The position numbers and the translations under genes were made by a program. Below are positions 1-11,688 of a DNA stretch of 64,000 nt, one piece after another. The notes under the pieces were generated by a model. The model saw nothing but the letters and a program-made list of their open reading frames with translations, had not been told where the DNA came from and searched no databases. Source of the stretch: Brassica napus (Eukaryota > Streptophyta > Magnoliopsida > Brassicales > Brassicaceae); NCBI RefSeq assembly GCF_020379485.1, contig NC_063451.1, positions 24,224,630 to 24,288,629 of the forward strand. The letters are read 5' to 3'. The stretch's first letter is position 1. Each line of letters opens with the position of its first letter.

Positions 1-232
1 TTGTCCCTCAACGGACATATTCTCTAAGGACATGATCTTGAGTTCTAGTTAACTTTATGGCTTTGTTCTTACATATGTTGTAACCTAATCTTGATTTCTT
101 CATTTACATTAACATGTGTGTTCTTACAGTATCAGCTTCCATGAAACCAAAACTTTTCTTTGTGTGTGTGTTTCTAGTATTTTCAGTATCAAATACGCAA
201 ATCTAATACGAATATTTTATTTGTGACCTAAG
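1..232 (+). other. Upstream intron of the bHLH gene
   Basis: AT-rich sequence with no open frame joining the downstream exon. It ends in AG at 231-232. I read it as the tail of an intron, because the codons just after 232 (GGLMM) match an internal position of bHLH68-type proteins rather than a natural N-terminus. The exon or exons encoding the N-terminal part should lie left of the window. Confidence 0.5.
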
Positions 233-1199
233 GGGTGGATTAATGATGGAAGAGGAAGAGAGATTGGAGATAATGAACCATCATATTCATCATGATGGAC
301 AACACCATAGTTTTCAAGGGAAGATGAGACTAGAGAATCGGGAAGAACAAGTCCTAAGCCACCAAGAAGCTTCCATGGGGGTTGTTGACATCAAACAAGA
401 GAGTATCATTAACAACAACAATGGCCATCATCTCATATGTTCTCCAAATTCACCTCCTAACAAATCTTGTGTCACAACCACAACCACAACCACAACAAGC
501 CTCAATAGCACCGACGATGATAACAACAACAACAACAATATTATGTTTGATTTCTCTAGCAATCACAATGGTCTTAATTTTTCCGAGGGCAGACACACTC
601 CCCCGGATCAATCTTCTGAGGTAATTCTTTTTCTAGATCTAATAATTTGATTGAATACATATTTTTTTAAAAAAATAATAATATTGCTAAATAGATTTAA
701 AAGAGATAGTAGAAAGAGAAAATTCCGAAACAAGATCTAATTAATAAACATATAAATCAGTAAGCATGTACTATGTAAAAGTGAATTCTTAAAGGTCATT
801 TAAAAGAATAGGACAAACTATGTCTTATTTCAAGGTTTGGATCTAAATTCAATACTCATCAAAATAGGTTTTGCTATGATTTTTTCGCTTAATGACTAAT
901 CGATCTTGACTTTGTTGGTATCCATATATGTGATGAAGTGTAACAGCTTAGATATTGGTGGGTCTACTAATAAGAAGCCAAGGCTTCAACCTTCTCCTTC
1001 GTCACAGTCAACCCTCAAGGTAACGAATTGATTATAACATCTAAACTTTAATTAACCTATATAACTTCAATATATAAAATCTCTCCCTGACATCATAATA
1101 ACAAAACAAAAACCCAAACACAAAGGAGAACAGAAGAAACAAAAAAAACAGAATGGGCACGGAATAAACTGTGGTTTTTTGTGTGTTCGTAACTCTTTC

Positions 1200-1230
<31 letters not shown>

Positions 1231-4200
1231 GAATAATATGTAAAATTTATTCAGAAAAAGTAGTTTTTACAGCCATAGCTACTTTAGATAGAAAAGTTTG
1301 TCTTCACAAAATAAAATTTAAACTATCTTGTGGAGAACCATAGTTGCAAAGCACCCTCATAGGACCGAATTCTCTTGGAGTCCATTATTAGACATTGATT
1401 ACGAATCTGTCTGTCGATGATTGTAATCAGGTGTCCTGCTAGAACCGGCTGAGATCCATGACGACGGTTGTTTCTTTCCCTCCAAATGGAATGCAAAGCC
1501 ACTTGGAAGCTGTAGCGTACTAGGTAGAGGTTCAACGTCGAGAGATTTTTATCTGCAAGGATCACCATAATTCCTTGCCATTGATCAGTGAAACGTGAGA
1601 GAAGTAGTCCCTGCGCCAGCCCCGACCAGACCTCCCGAGAGTATCTGCAACTGAAAAAAAGATGATCTCTTGTTTCCAGATGTTGTTGGCACAAAACACA
1701 GCTCGCATCAATACCAACATTCCATAAGAGCATTCTGTCTCCAGTTGTTAATCGGTTATGCATTGCTAGCCAAGCCATGAATGCATATTTTGGTGTTGCA
1801 TAAGGAAACCAGATGCTAGCGTGCCAACTCACCGTAGGCGCATGACTTCGAAGAAGAGACCATGTATTTTGCGTACTGAACTTTGGTTTAAAAATGTCTG
1901 TATTAGACTTCCAGACTGGTACATCTTTTCCCATTGTCATCTTGTTACGCTGCTTATGGAGAGCCTCCTCAATCATAGTGTAAAGGTCTGAGCGATGCCG
2001 ACGAGGCCGTCTAGAGACAGCAGTTGCCACACTTGCCCTCAATGAAATCCCCATGTCTACACATCCCCGGACTCCCGTAAGATCCAGAAGACGACCCATA
2101 TCTGACCAAGCATCATACCAAAACGAGGAATCTTGACCATTTCTCACCTCCATTCGATGAAAACCTTTTGCTTTGTCTCTATATTTTAAGAGTTTCCGCC
2201 ACATCCATGAACCCAACGTTGTATTACTCTTAGCTGACCAGAAAGTTTCGCCTTTAAGCAAATAAACCTTCACCCATTGAGCCCAGAGGGACTGTGAGGA
2301 TGTGATTCTCCATATGAGCTTCATACAACATGTGACGTTGGTCTCTTTTAATGGCCGCAGACCGAGCCCTCCTTCAGATCTCAACTTCGTGACTGTGTCC
2401 CAAGCCACCTTCGCTCGCTTCACATTTAAAGTTGGGCCAGACCAGAGAAAAGCACAACACAATCTGTCAATCTCTTTCAGACACTCTCCCGGTAGACAGA
2501 AAGCAGACATCCAAAAGTTGACTATGCTCAGCAGCACTGACTTAATAAGTTGCAACCGTCCCGCCATAGATAAGAACCGGTTTGTCCACAGACTGATGCG
2601 TTTCTTTATTTTCTCAATGAGTGGTTGATAGTCCGTCTTTCCCATTCGCTTAGTTAGGAGGGGGAGCCCTAAATAGCGAACAGGAAGCACACCAACCTCC
2701 ATACTGAATTGATCTTGCAGTTCTTGTCTTATACTTTCTTGAATTCCAGCACAGTAAATGGTAGACTTTTCTACACTCATCATTAAGCCCGAAAAACCTT
2801 CAAACTGCTTAAAAACCTCCATAATACTTTCAATGGATCGAGAATTTCCATCCGAGAAGACAAGTATATCATCCGCAAAACTCAAGTGTGTGAGCCTCAA
2901 ATTCTTACATTTAGGATGGTATCCTATCCTATGCTCCTCAGCTGACTTATCCAACATCTTTGATAGAACATGCATGCTGATCACAAATAAATATGGCGAA
3001 AGGGCACATCCCTGCCGAAGCCCTCTTTCACTCTTTCATGTTTTGTCTTCTTCCTTGTTCATTATTCCTTTTTCTCTCTTTCACAAAAATCAAACTCAAA
3101 TACTTCTGAACACCCTTTATTATACATTTAGTCATTTAGTTTTTAGATTTCAAGGTTTGTTCTTACTGTAAGATTTCGATACGTAGAAGTAGCGAGACTC
3201 GTCTAAGAATTCGGATTCAATGATAAAACTGTTAGCTATAAACACAAATATATTAATCACTTACACTTGCAAAGGAAGCACGTTTTCTCTATGCATGATT
3301 AGTAAGAAAACATAACCATACATGCATATAAATTAAGCTTTTACTTTATGCTATTAATTATATAGATTTTGATAATTAAAGGTGAGAAAGGAGAAACTAG
3401 GAGGACGGATCGCAGCGCTTCATCAGCTAGTATCTCCATTTGGCAAGGTAAAGATCAATTTTAATTAATCAATCGCATTATTAATCTTATCAAATCAACA
3501 TTTTACCAAAAAAAAAAAAATCAACATTGTAACATAGATAAGTTTTATTTATATTAATATAAATCATTATTCTTCCCTTTTTACCCATCTTTTGCAGACT
3601 GACACAGCTTCTGTCCTGTCGGAAGCTATTGGATACATTAGATTCCTTCATAGTCAAATTGAGGTGTGACTCGTCTTTTCCAAATTCTCAATATTCTCAT
3701 GCTAAACTTAACTTCGAGAAAATATTTCTGCACAGTAATCCAAGTGATTACTAAAACAACAATTATTAATTTATATATCAAAATATTTTTGGTATTAGGT
3801 CTCCGAGCATCAATTCCTGGTTAGTGGAAATCCATTTCACTATGATATCACTAGATTAACATATTTTAGTTGTAGACTAATAGTGTATGAATAATTGGAT
3901 ATTAATATATTTTATTTTATGAACAGAAAGTCTTTGGCCAAAAAACATTAATATAAATTTATTGGTCAATGAAAATCATTTCAATGATCTTAGATGATGA
4001 TGAAAAGACACATATTATTAAAAATAATGAAAAGAGAGATAAAGATAGTATAAAGCTTTGTTCTCTCCATGTTAAGTAATCTTTGATTGATGTGATTATG
4101 TATGAAGTATTTATATATATTTTTTAATGTTGGAGGCTCTGAGTCATCCATACTTTAGTACGACTGCATCGGGGAATATGAGGCACCAACAGCATGTAAG

Positions 4201-5192
4201 CACCAAAGTTCCACATATATGGCATAATACGCACATATATATATACACACTGATATAGACACATCATCATACTATAGTTTATACGCTGTAGTTTAATAGC
4301 CGTATAAATAAAGTCTCTCTTAATCATGGTTCTTATATACAGTTACAAGGAGACAGAAGTTGCTTATTTCCTGAGGACCCTGGTCAGGTAAATCCATTTT
4401 GTATGTCTGTTTTATATATACCATTTGTTAATCACTATACGTTTTATTGGATCAATTGAATCCAAATCTAAAAATGTGGACTGCTTTAGTTTCCAAAATA
4501 TATCCGCGTTTCTTTCCTTTTCTACTGTTTTCTTTGAAGATAAAGTTGAATTAATATAAAAAGATGCAGTCGCCAGCTTTTTTATTCACCCGCCCTTACA
4601 TTATTACATGCGTTTTTCAAGGAAAATTTAGTGAAATATCTTTGTATGTGTGTATATAGAAAAAAAATTTCAATCAAACATATTTTTATTTATTTATAGC
4701 CAAAATATATCACGAATCTCAAGTATATAGTATTCAATAATTTAATATTCATATGCTTGATAAAAAACACTATGTATCACTTAAGAAACACTTACGTTAT
4801 TTTACTTTAATACAATATATTTAATAAAACTACAAAGGCATATGTACAAAAGATTTTGAACTATATTTTTTGTAGGATACGGATTTACATTATAAATTAC
4901 CTCATTATATATGTGCCAGAATATCTGTGTTTTTTGCACAAAATGCCAATGCTATAAATCTTAAGTTATTTTTTAATTTTATTTTATGATTTAGCTCGTG
5001 AATGATCAGTGCATGAAGAGAAGAGGAGCTTCGTCTTCGTCCACGGAAAATCAAAATGCAAATGAAGAACCTAAGAAAGACTTGAGAAGTCGAGGTTTAT
5101 GTCTTGTTCCAATCTCCTGCACACTCCAAGTCGGCAGCGACAACGGCGCCGACTATTGGGCTTCGGCGCTCGGCTCGGCCGGTTTCCAGTGA
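233..5192 (+). CDS. bHLH68: bHLH transcription factor, bHLH68/bHLH133 type (5' end outside window)
   Basis: Seven exons with GT-AG borders stay in frame: 233-620, 939-1019, 3382-3447, 3598-3663, 4136-4195, 4343-4387 and 4995-5192 (TGA), giving about 300 residues. The first exon is rich in His, Asn and Thr and has an IKQE stretch that fits a sumoylation consensus. Exons 2-4 form the b[19 protein letters not shown], loop FGKTDTASV, helix 2 [15 protein letters not shown]. The basic region lacks the usual His and Glu of E-box binders, as is normal for this plant subgroup, so DNA binding is probably atypical. The C-terminus has the subgroup block [19 protein letters not shown]. Family members are nuclear regulators. 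An ATG at 243 could act as a start, but homologues as I remember them extend further upstream. A LINE lengthens intron 2; splice sites look intact. The exact orthologue (68 or 133) is my recollection, not a search. Confidence 0.85.
1204..3029 (-). mobile_element. 5'-truncated LINE (L1-type) in a bHLH intron
   Basis: Minus-strand non-LTR retrotransposon. Its poly(A) tail is the run of T at 1204-1230. It starts abruptly within the reverse transcriptase, as expected for 5' truncation during target-primed insertion. The word ACTCTTTC flanks it at 1192-1199 and 3030-3037, a possible 8-bp target duplication. The insertion is antisense to the host gene and lies wholly inside the intron 1020-3381, which it expands to about 2.4 kb. 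Confidence 0.88.
1323..3025 (-). pseudogene. LINE reverse transcriptase C-terminal part plus zf-RVT
   Basis: An open frame of 553 codons from the ATG at 2984, and open a little further upstream through [14 protein letters not shown], a conserved RT block. It holds the catalytic-site motif FADD in [13 protein letters not shown], then the thumb/connection region and a C-terminal zf-RVT domain with Cys/His pairs ([18 protein letters not shown]). The endonuclease and the N-terminal half of RT are missing, so it cannot act alone. There is no internal stop over more than 1.6 kb, which suggests a fairly recent insertion. Confidence 0.88.
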
Positions 5193-5729
5193 AAGCCAGT
5201 GAAACTATGCGACGTGGAATTCCAACCTTAGAGAAAATGATATAACATCACGAGCAGTCAGTCTACTGAGAAACCAACAAATTGAGTTTCCAAGGCTGAT
5301 TGCTCATGATGCTATATACAAAGTACTTCTTTTATTAATACTTTGCTAGAGAATTTGCGTTTAGCATTTGGTGAATATGCGTTTAGCATTTGGTGACTAT
5401 GCGTTTAGGCTTTCATCATTCGTTGTGTTATCAGATGATCAAGCATTATGTCCTTGCTTTAGGAAACTGTTTGTTATATTATCGGTTGTAACTTGTAATT
5501 TGTGGTTACTTATTTTTTTCTTTTCATTACTTCCATGTGATTTGTGTCGTCGCATTTGCTAATATGATTATACATCATGTCCACTGTTTTAAATATATAA
5601 CTGAAACACATTAAAAAAATCAAATTGCTGGAAAATATAGAGGCTATGAGATTTCCTTCATTCGCCGTTTTAATGAGTGGTTCTTAATTTGTGGAAAATA
5701 ATAATAATGTGTGATAACCTAAAATAGAA
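5193..5729 (+). other. 3' UTR and flank of the bHLH gene
   Basis: Non-coding AT-rich sequence after the bHLH stop. A short direct repeat (gcgtttagcatttggtga and variants) lies at about 5356-5412. The last three bases, GAA at 5727-5729, are the left target duplication of the CACTA element that follows. Confidence 0.6.
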
Positions 5730-5746
5730 CACTACAAGAAAACACA
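5730..5746 (+). repeat. Left terminal inverted repeat of CACTA 1
   Basis: CACTACAAGAAAACACA, an exact inverted match to 14174-14190. The CACTA core is the superfamily signature. Confidence 0.95.
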
Positions 5747-6050
5747 TTCTTAACGACGAAAATTAACGAGGAAAAACAATCCTCGTAAATTTGCGTCGAG
5801 TTTACGACGAATTTACGTGAAAAACTAAAGTCATCGTTATTTCCTCGTAACGTAACGACAAAACTGTTTCGTCGTAAAGTGGATGTAACTTTACGAGTAT
5901 TTTACGAGGAAAGACTATTTCCTCGTAAATACGACGTAAACTTTGCGTGGTATTTACGAGGGAATAGTTTACGTGTATTTAGCGAGGAAATTTTTGAATC
6001 CACCAACTTTATAGGTGTTACACGTTTTTTTTGCCCACCTAATTAATTTT
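5747..6050 (+). repeat. Left subterminal repeat region of CACTA 1
   Basis: Dense short repeats of ACGAGGAAA, TTTACGACGAA and CGTCGTAAA in both orientations. In En/Spm-type elements such subterminal motifs are bound by TNPA to bring the ends together; that role is inferred here. Confidence 0.85.
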
Positions 6051-6097
6051 CGTCGTAAATTCATAGCAAAATTACAACTACCAGATTCGAATTTTCC

Positions 6098-6105
6098 TAT
6101 AAATA
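6098..6105 (+). promoter_or_regulatory. TATA box of the TNP2 gene
   Basis: TATAAATA lies about 59 bp upstream of the chosen ATG at 6164, with an A/C-rich leader between them. Confidence 0.6.
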
Positions 6106-6163
6106 TGGATGTTTAAACATCATTTTAAACACACCAACAACAAAAAACGTGAAAGAAAAAAAA

Positions 6164-9100
6164 ATGGCTGGCTCCGGGAATATTTACGAGTTGCGGAAGT
6201 GGATGTATATGCATAGAGATGCTAACGGGAGAGTGACGAAAGAATACCTTGCGGGTCTGGAGACATTTATGCATCAAGCAGATTCAACACCGCTCGCCCA
6301 AGAAAGTGGTAAGATGTTCTGTCCTTGTCGGAAATGCAACAATTCGAAACTGGCAAACCGTGAAAATGTTTGGAAGCATTTAATAAATAGAGGTTTCACG
6401 GCAAATTACTATATCTGGTTTCAACATGGAGAAGGTTTTAATTATGATCAGAATGAAGCTAGTAGTAGTAATAGCAATTTTCAGGAAAAAGAACCGGTTG
6501 ATCATCATTTGCATAATGAACATAGTTACCAGCAGGAGGAGATGGTAGATTATGATAGGGTTCATGATATGGTAGCTGATGCATTCGTAGCTCATGATGG
6601 AGATGAAGAACCTAATATAGATGCAAAAAAGTTTTACGAAATGTTAAACGCGGCGAATCAACCACTTTACAGTGGTTGTAGAGAAGGTCTCTCTAAATTG
6701 TCGTTAGCTGCTAGAATGATGAATATTAAAACTGATCACAATCTACCTGAAAGTTGCATGAACGAATGGGCGGACTTGTTTAAAGAGTATTTGCCGGAAG
6801 ACAATGTGTCTGCTGATTCTTATTATGAGATTCAGAAACTGGTTTATAGTCTTGGGTTGCCTTCGGAGATGATAGATGTTTGCATCGACAACTGCATGAT
6901 CTATTGGGGAGATGATGAGAAGCTAGAAGAATGTCGATTCTGCAAGAAGCCACGATTCAAGCCGCAAGGACGGGGACGTAATAGGGTACCGTACCAAAGG
7001 ATGTGGTACCTACCAATTACAGACAGATTGAAAAGATTGTATCAATCAGAGCAGACTGCTGGAAAGATGAGATGGCATGCCGAGCATACTCAGACGGATG
7101 GTGAGATGACTCATCCATCAGATGCAAGAGCCTGGAAACATTTCAACAAAGTACATCCAGATTTCGCTAGCAATATCCGGAATGTGTATCTCGGATTATG
7201 CACAGATGGATTTAGTCCGTTCGGAATGTCAGGGAGACAATATTCATTGTGGCCAGTCTTTCTTACTCCATACAACCTGCCACCGGAGATGTGCATGCAA
7301 CGGGAGTTACTATTCTTGACCATATTAATACCTGGTCCGAACCATCCAAAAAGGTCCCTGGATGTTTTCCTACAACCACTGATAAAAGAGTTGAAGGATT
7401 TGTGGTCAACAGGGGTGAGGACGTATGACTGTTCAACGAAGACGAATTTTACGATGCGAGCGATGCTTTTGTGGACCATAAGTGATTTCCCTGCCTATGG
7501 GATGTTGTCTGGATGGACTACACATGGGAGATTAGCTTGTCCATATTGTAATGGAACGACAGATGCGTTTCAACTGAAGAATGGTAGGAAGACAAGTTGG
7601 TTTGATTGTCACCGTCGATTTCTTCCCATTGGCCATCCTTACCGAAGAAACAAGAATTTGTTTAGGCACAAAAGGGTTGTGAGAGACACTCCTCCTCCAT
7701 ATCTAACTGGAGAACAAATTGAAGCGCAAATCGACTACTACGGAGCTAACGAAACAGTTCGTTGGGGTGGTAATTGGCATGTCCCTCGTAATATGCCAGA
7801 TTCTTACGGTGTTCATCACAACTGGCACAAGAAGAGTATATTTTGGGAGTTGCCATATTGGAAGGATCTTCTTCTGCGCCACAACCTCGATGTGATGCAT
7901 ATAGAGAAGAATTTCTTTGAGAACATCATGAATACAATATTGAATGTCCCAGGGAAGACAAAAGACAACATAAAATCGAGGTTGGACTTGCCGGATATTT
8001 GCTCAAGAAGCGAGTTACATATTAAAAGCAATGGACAAGTTCCCGTTCCGATATTCAGATTATCTTCAGAAAAAAAGTCGGTGTTGTTCAACTGGGTGGC
8101 ATCAGAAGTGAAGTTCCCCGATGGGTATGTTTCGAATCTCTCTAGATGTGTTGAAAAGGGTCAAAAGTTCTCCGGGATGAAGAGTCATGATTGTCATGTA
8201 TTTATGCAACGACTACTGCCCTTTGCATTTGCGGAGCTACTTCCAACAAACGTACATGAAGCACTTGCAGGTACGTAGTGTATTATATCACAATAATTTA
8301 CAAAATAATATATGACTAACAATGTGTTTAATTTTTTTTTGAATATAAAAGGCATTGGAGCATTTTTCAGGGATCTGAGCACACGCACTCTTAAAGAAGA
8401 AGTTGTGGAACAGCTTCAGGAGAACATTCCCATCTTATTGTGCAACTTGGAGAAGATATTTCCTCCCGGATTTTTTGACGTCATGGAGCATCTAGCTGTC
8501 CACCTCCCATATGAGGCATTGCTTCGTGGACCTGTACATTACGGATGGATGTATCAGTATGAGCGAGCCATGAAATATTTGAAGGGAAAAGCAAAGAACC
8601 TCGCCAAAGTTGAAGGTTCTATAATTGCTGGAAGTTTGACGGAAGAAGTTTCTCACTTCACATCGTACTACTTTGCGTCAAAAGTACGTACACGGAGAAG
8701 AGCTCCAAGAAGATATGATGATGGTGGTGTTGCGCCAACATATGCAGTTGCTGGTGTTCCAGACATCTTTAGCCAGATTGGGCGACTCGGTGGGAAGTGT
8801 AAAGAGGTTTGGTGGTCGAGTGAAGAAGACGCTCATAGTGCACACACCTATATTCTACTCAATTGCGAAGATCCATTGATGCGTTATTTTGAAAGGTAAC
8901 ATATATTGACACTTCGAAACACATATAAGTATAATTAATTGTATAATTGCGAGAGATTCATTCCTATAAAATGTGATTTTACAGCCTATTTGTTTCTCAA
9001 GTCGAAGAAACATTTCCTGGTATATCCACAAGTGACGTAGACAAAAGGAAAGATCAACACTTCATTAAGTGGTTGCGGAATCAGGTATTAACTAAAACTT

Positions 9101-9827
9101 TTTTTCATACATTATCTGTATTTCATTAACATTCTCTTTATTTTTGCAGGTTGATTATGACGACGACGATGCAGATTATCCTAAGTGGTTACACGAAGTA
9201 ATTCAATCTCCACTTGTAAAGGTCACCACATCACAGATGTATTTCACACGAGGCTATACTTTTCATACATATGACTATGGTAGACAGCGGGCGACCAGTA
9301 ACTATGGAATATGTGTGAAAGGGGAAACAGATTTCTACGGGATCTTGACGGAGATTATTGAAGTCGAATTTCCAGGGATACTGAAGCTGAAATGCGTCCT
9401 CTTCAAATGTGAATGGTTCGACCCCGTCGTCAACAGAGGTGTTCGGTCTAACAAATTCGGTGTAGTTGATGTCAACGGTGGACGAAGGTACAACAAATTC
9501 GAGCCTTTCATCTTAGCTTCACAAGCAGACCAAGTTAGCTTCCTTCCATACCCTCGGATGAGAGATTCAGGTATAAATTGGTTAGCAGTGATCAAAGTTA
9601 CACCTCGAGGACGAATCATCAGTGGAGAAGAACCACCATTGCAAGAAGAACAGATAAATGAAGTTGAGGAACCTGAACAAGAAATTGATGACATCCTTCT
9701 CATTGATCCGCATAATCACGAGTACGAAGATCTTACCGATGATGCCACAGACGAAGCTGTTGAAGACGAGTTTAATGAAAATGATGATGTTTCTAGTGAT
9801 GACGAGAATGTCGATGTATCCGATTGA
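6164..9827 (+). CDS. CACTA TNP2-type transposase
   Basis: Four exons (6164-8270, 8352-8895, 8985-9084, 9150-9827) join in frame to 1142 aa. The ATG at 6164 is the first one; the codon at 6149 is GTG. Order of domains: an N-terminal Transpos_assoc region with CPCRKCNN near residue 50; a Transposase_21 (TNP2) core with LCTDGFSPFG near 345, IPGPNHPK near 390 and a CPYC pair near 459; the HNLDVMHIEKNFFENIM block near 572; a DUF4218 region spanning the exon 1/2 junction (FRDLSTRTL, NLEKIFPPGFFDVMEHL); and DUF4216 in exon 4 (FEPFILASQADQV). The tail is strongly acidic. The family is thought to cut the element ends, working with TNPA. No internal stop or frameshift was found, and all introns are short with GT-AG borders. 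Confidence 0.93.
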
Positions 9828-9834
9828 TGTATTT

Positions 9835-9945
9835 GTTTTATGAATAAGATGTGGGAGTTTGTTTTATGAATAAGATAATGTGGGGTTTGTTTTATGAATA
9901 AGGTAATGCTGGGAGTTTGTTTTATGAATAAGCAAATGTGGGAAT
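9835..9945 (+). repeat. Short tandem repeat after TNP2
   Basis: Three to four imperfect copies of a unit close to GTTTTATGAATAAG plus a G-rich segment, spaced about 30 bp, directly after the TNP2 stop codon. It grades into the telomere-like block that follows. Confidence 0.7.
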
Positions 9946-11380
9946 TGTGGTTTGGAATGGAAATAAAGATGGAGTTTGGAATATATGAAGTAGAAAATAA
10001 GGAATATGGGGTTTCGGGTTTTTGGTTTCGGGTTTCGGGTTTTGAGTTTCGGGTTTGGGCTTTCGGGTTTCGGGGTTTGGGGTTCTAGGGATATATGAAG
10101 TAGAAAATTAAAGATGGGGGTTTGGAATATATGAAGTAGAAAATTAAAGATGGGGGTTTGGGGGTTCGGGTTTCGGGTTTCGGGTTTCGGGTTTGGGGTT
10201 TCAGGTTTCGGGTTTGGGGTTCTAGGGATATATGAAGTAGAAAATTAAAGATGGGGGTTTGGAATATATGAAGTAGAAAATTAAAGATGGGGGTTCGGGT
10301 TTCGGGTTTCGGGTTTGGGGTTTCGGGTTTGGGGTTTCGGGTTTCGGGTTTGGGGTTTCGGGTTTAGGGTATGGGGTTTGGGGGTTGGGGTTTGGGGTTT
10401 GGGGTTTCTGATTATAGGGATTTAAACATAACACTCGTTAATTCCACGTAAGCACAAATCGTCGTAAAGTCCACGCAGGATGAAATCGTCGTAAAGTCCA
10501 CGCAGGATGAAATCGTCGTAAAGTCCACGTAGCATGAAATCGTCGTAAAATCCACGTAGGATTAAATCGCCGTAAAAACCACGTAAGACAACGAGGAAAT
10601 AACGACGAAACCTAAAATTAAATATGGGGTTTGGAATATATGAAGTAGAAAATTAAAGATGGGGGTTTGGAATATATGAAGTAGAAAATAAGGAATATGG
10701 GGTTTCGGGTTTCGGGTTTGGGTTTCGGGTTTGGGGTTTCGGGTTTCGGGTTTGGGGTTTAGGGTTTCGGGTTTCGGGTTTCGGGGTTGGGGTTTCGGGT
10801 TTGGGGTTTTGAGTTTCGGGTTTCGGGTTTGGGGTTTCGGGTTTCGGGTTTCGGGTTTCGGGTTTCGGGTTTCGGGGTTGGGGTTTCGGGTTTCGGGTTT
10901 GGGGTTTCGGGTTTCGGGTTTGGGGTTTGGAATATATGAAGTAGAAAATTAAAGATGGGGGTTTGGAATATATGAAGTAGAAAATAAGGAATATGGGGTT
11001 TGGGGTTTCAGGTTTCGGGTTTCGGGTTTGGTGTTTCGGGTATCGGGTTTGGGGTTTGGAATATATGAAGTAGAAAATTAAAGATGGGGGTTTGGAATAT
11101 ATGAAGTAGAAAATAAGGAATATGGGGTTTGGGGTTTCAGGTTTCGGGTTTCGGGTTTGGGGTTTGGAATATATGAAGTCGAAAATTAAAGATGGGGGTG
11201 TGGAATATATGAAGTAGAAAATAAGGAATATGGGGTTTGGGGTTTCGGATTTGGGGTTTGGGGTTTCGGGTTTGGGGTTTCGGGGTTGGGGTTTCGGGTT
11301 TCGGGTTTCGGGTTTCGGGTTTGGGGTTTGGGGTTTGGGGTTTGGGGTTTCGGGTTTCAGGTTTGGGGTTCTAGGAATTT
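9946..11380 (+). repeat. Telomere-like G-rich heptamer arrays in the CACTA 1 spacer
   Basis: Long runs of TTTCGGG and TTTGGGG heptamers, with very few TTTAGGG, alternate with about a dozen copies of a unit of roughly 35 bp containing GGAATATATGAAGTAGAAAA. Open frames here are only by-products of the repeat. The + strand has dozens of GGG tracts with short T-rich loops and should be able to form G-quadruplexes. The array lies between two transposon genes, so it is not a chromosome end. Confidence 0.9.
10440..10600 (+). repeat. 27-bp tandem repeat with subterminal-type motifs
   Basis: Five units starting near 10458, 10485, 10512, 10539 and 10566, each containing ATCGTCGTAAAGTCCACG or a variant. 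The CGTCGTAAA core also occurs in the subterminal regions of this element. Confidence 0.85.
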
Positions 11381-11610
11381 AAACATAACACTCGTTAATT
11401 CCACGTAGGATGAAATCGTCGTAAAGACCACGTAAAAAGATTTAAACATAAATCACGTTAATTCCACGTAAGCAAAATCGTCGTAAAGTCCACGTAAAGA
11501 AAAACACGGGCCTTTGTGATTCCTCGCCATTTCCTCGTAAAAAAAAAACACGGGCCTTTGTAACTGCTCGCTATTTCGTCGTAAATTTACGACGAATTTG
11601 CGACGATATG
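11381..11610 (+). repeat. Internal subterminal-like motif block before TNPA
   Basis: Repeats of TTCCACGTA, ATCGTCGTAAAG, ATTTCCTCG and TTACGACGAA directly upstream of the TNPA promoter. The words match the element ends, so TNPA could bind here and control its own gene; that is inference. Confidence 0.75.
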
Positions 11611-11616
11611 TAATCT

Positions 11617-11624
11617 TATATATA
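11617..11624 (+). promoter_or_regulatory. TATA box of the TNPA-like gene
   Basis: TATATATA followed by a CT-rich leader (three CTCTACTTC or CTCTCCATTTC copies), about 70 bp upstream of the ATG at 11689. Confidence 0.6.
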
Positions 11625-11688
11625 CACCCGACCGCTCACTCTTTCTTTCCTCTCTACTTCCTCTCTACTTCCTCTCCATTTCGTAGCA

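Noticed and set aside
10440..10600. CRISPR-like array
   Set aside because: Direct tandem repeats without unique spacers, in a plant transposon.
10222..10952. Open frames of Pro/Asn- or Gly/Phe-rich repeats on both strands
   Set aside because: They are simple translations of the TTTCGGG/TTTGGGG array, whose length gives stop-free frames by composition.
9946..11380. True telomere or interstitial telomere marking a chromosome fusion
   Set aside because: The canonical TTTAGGG unit is rare, and the array lies between TNP2 and TNPA genes inside one element with intact ends.
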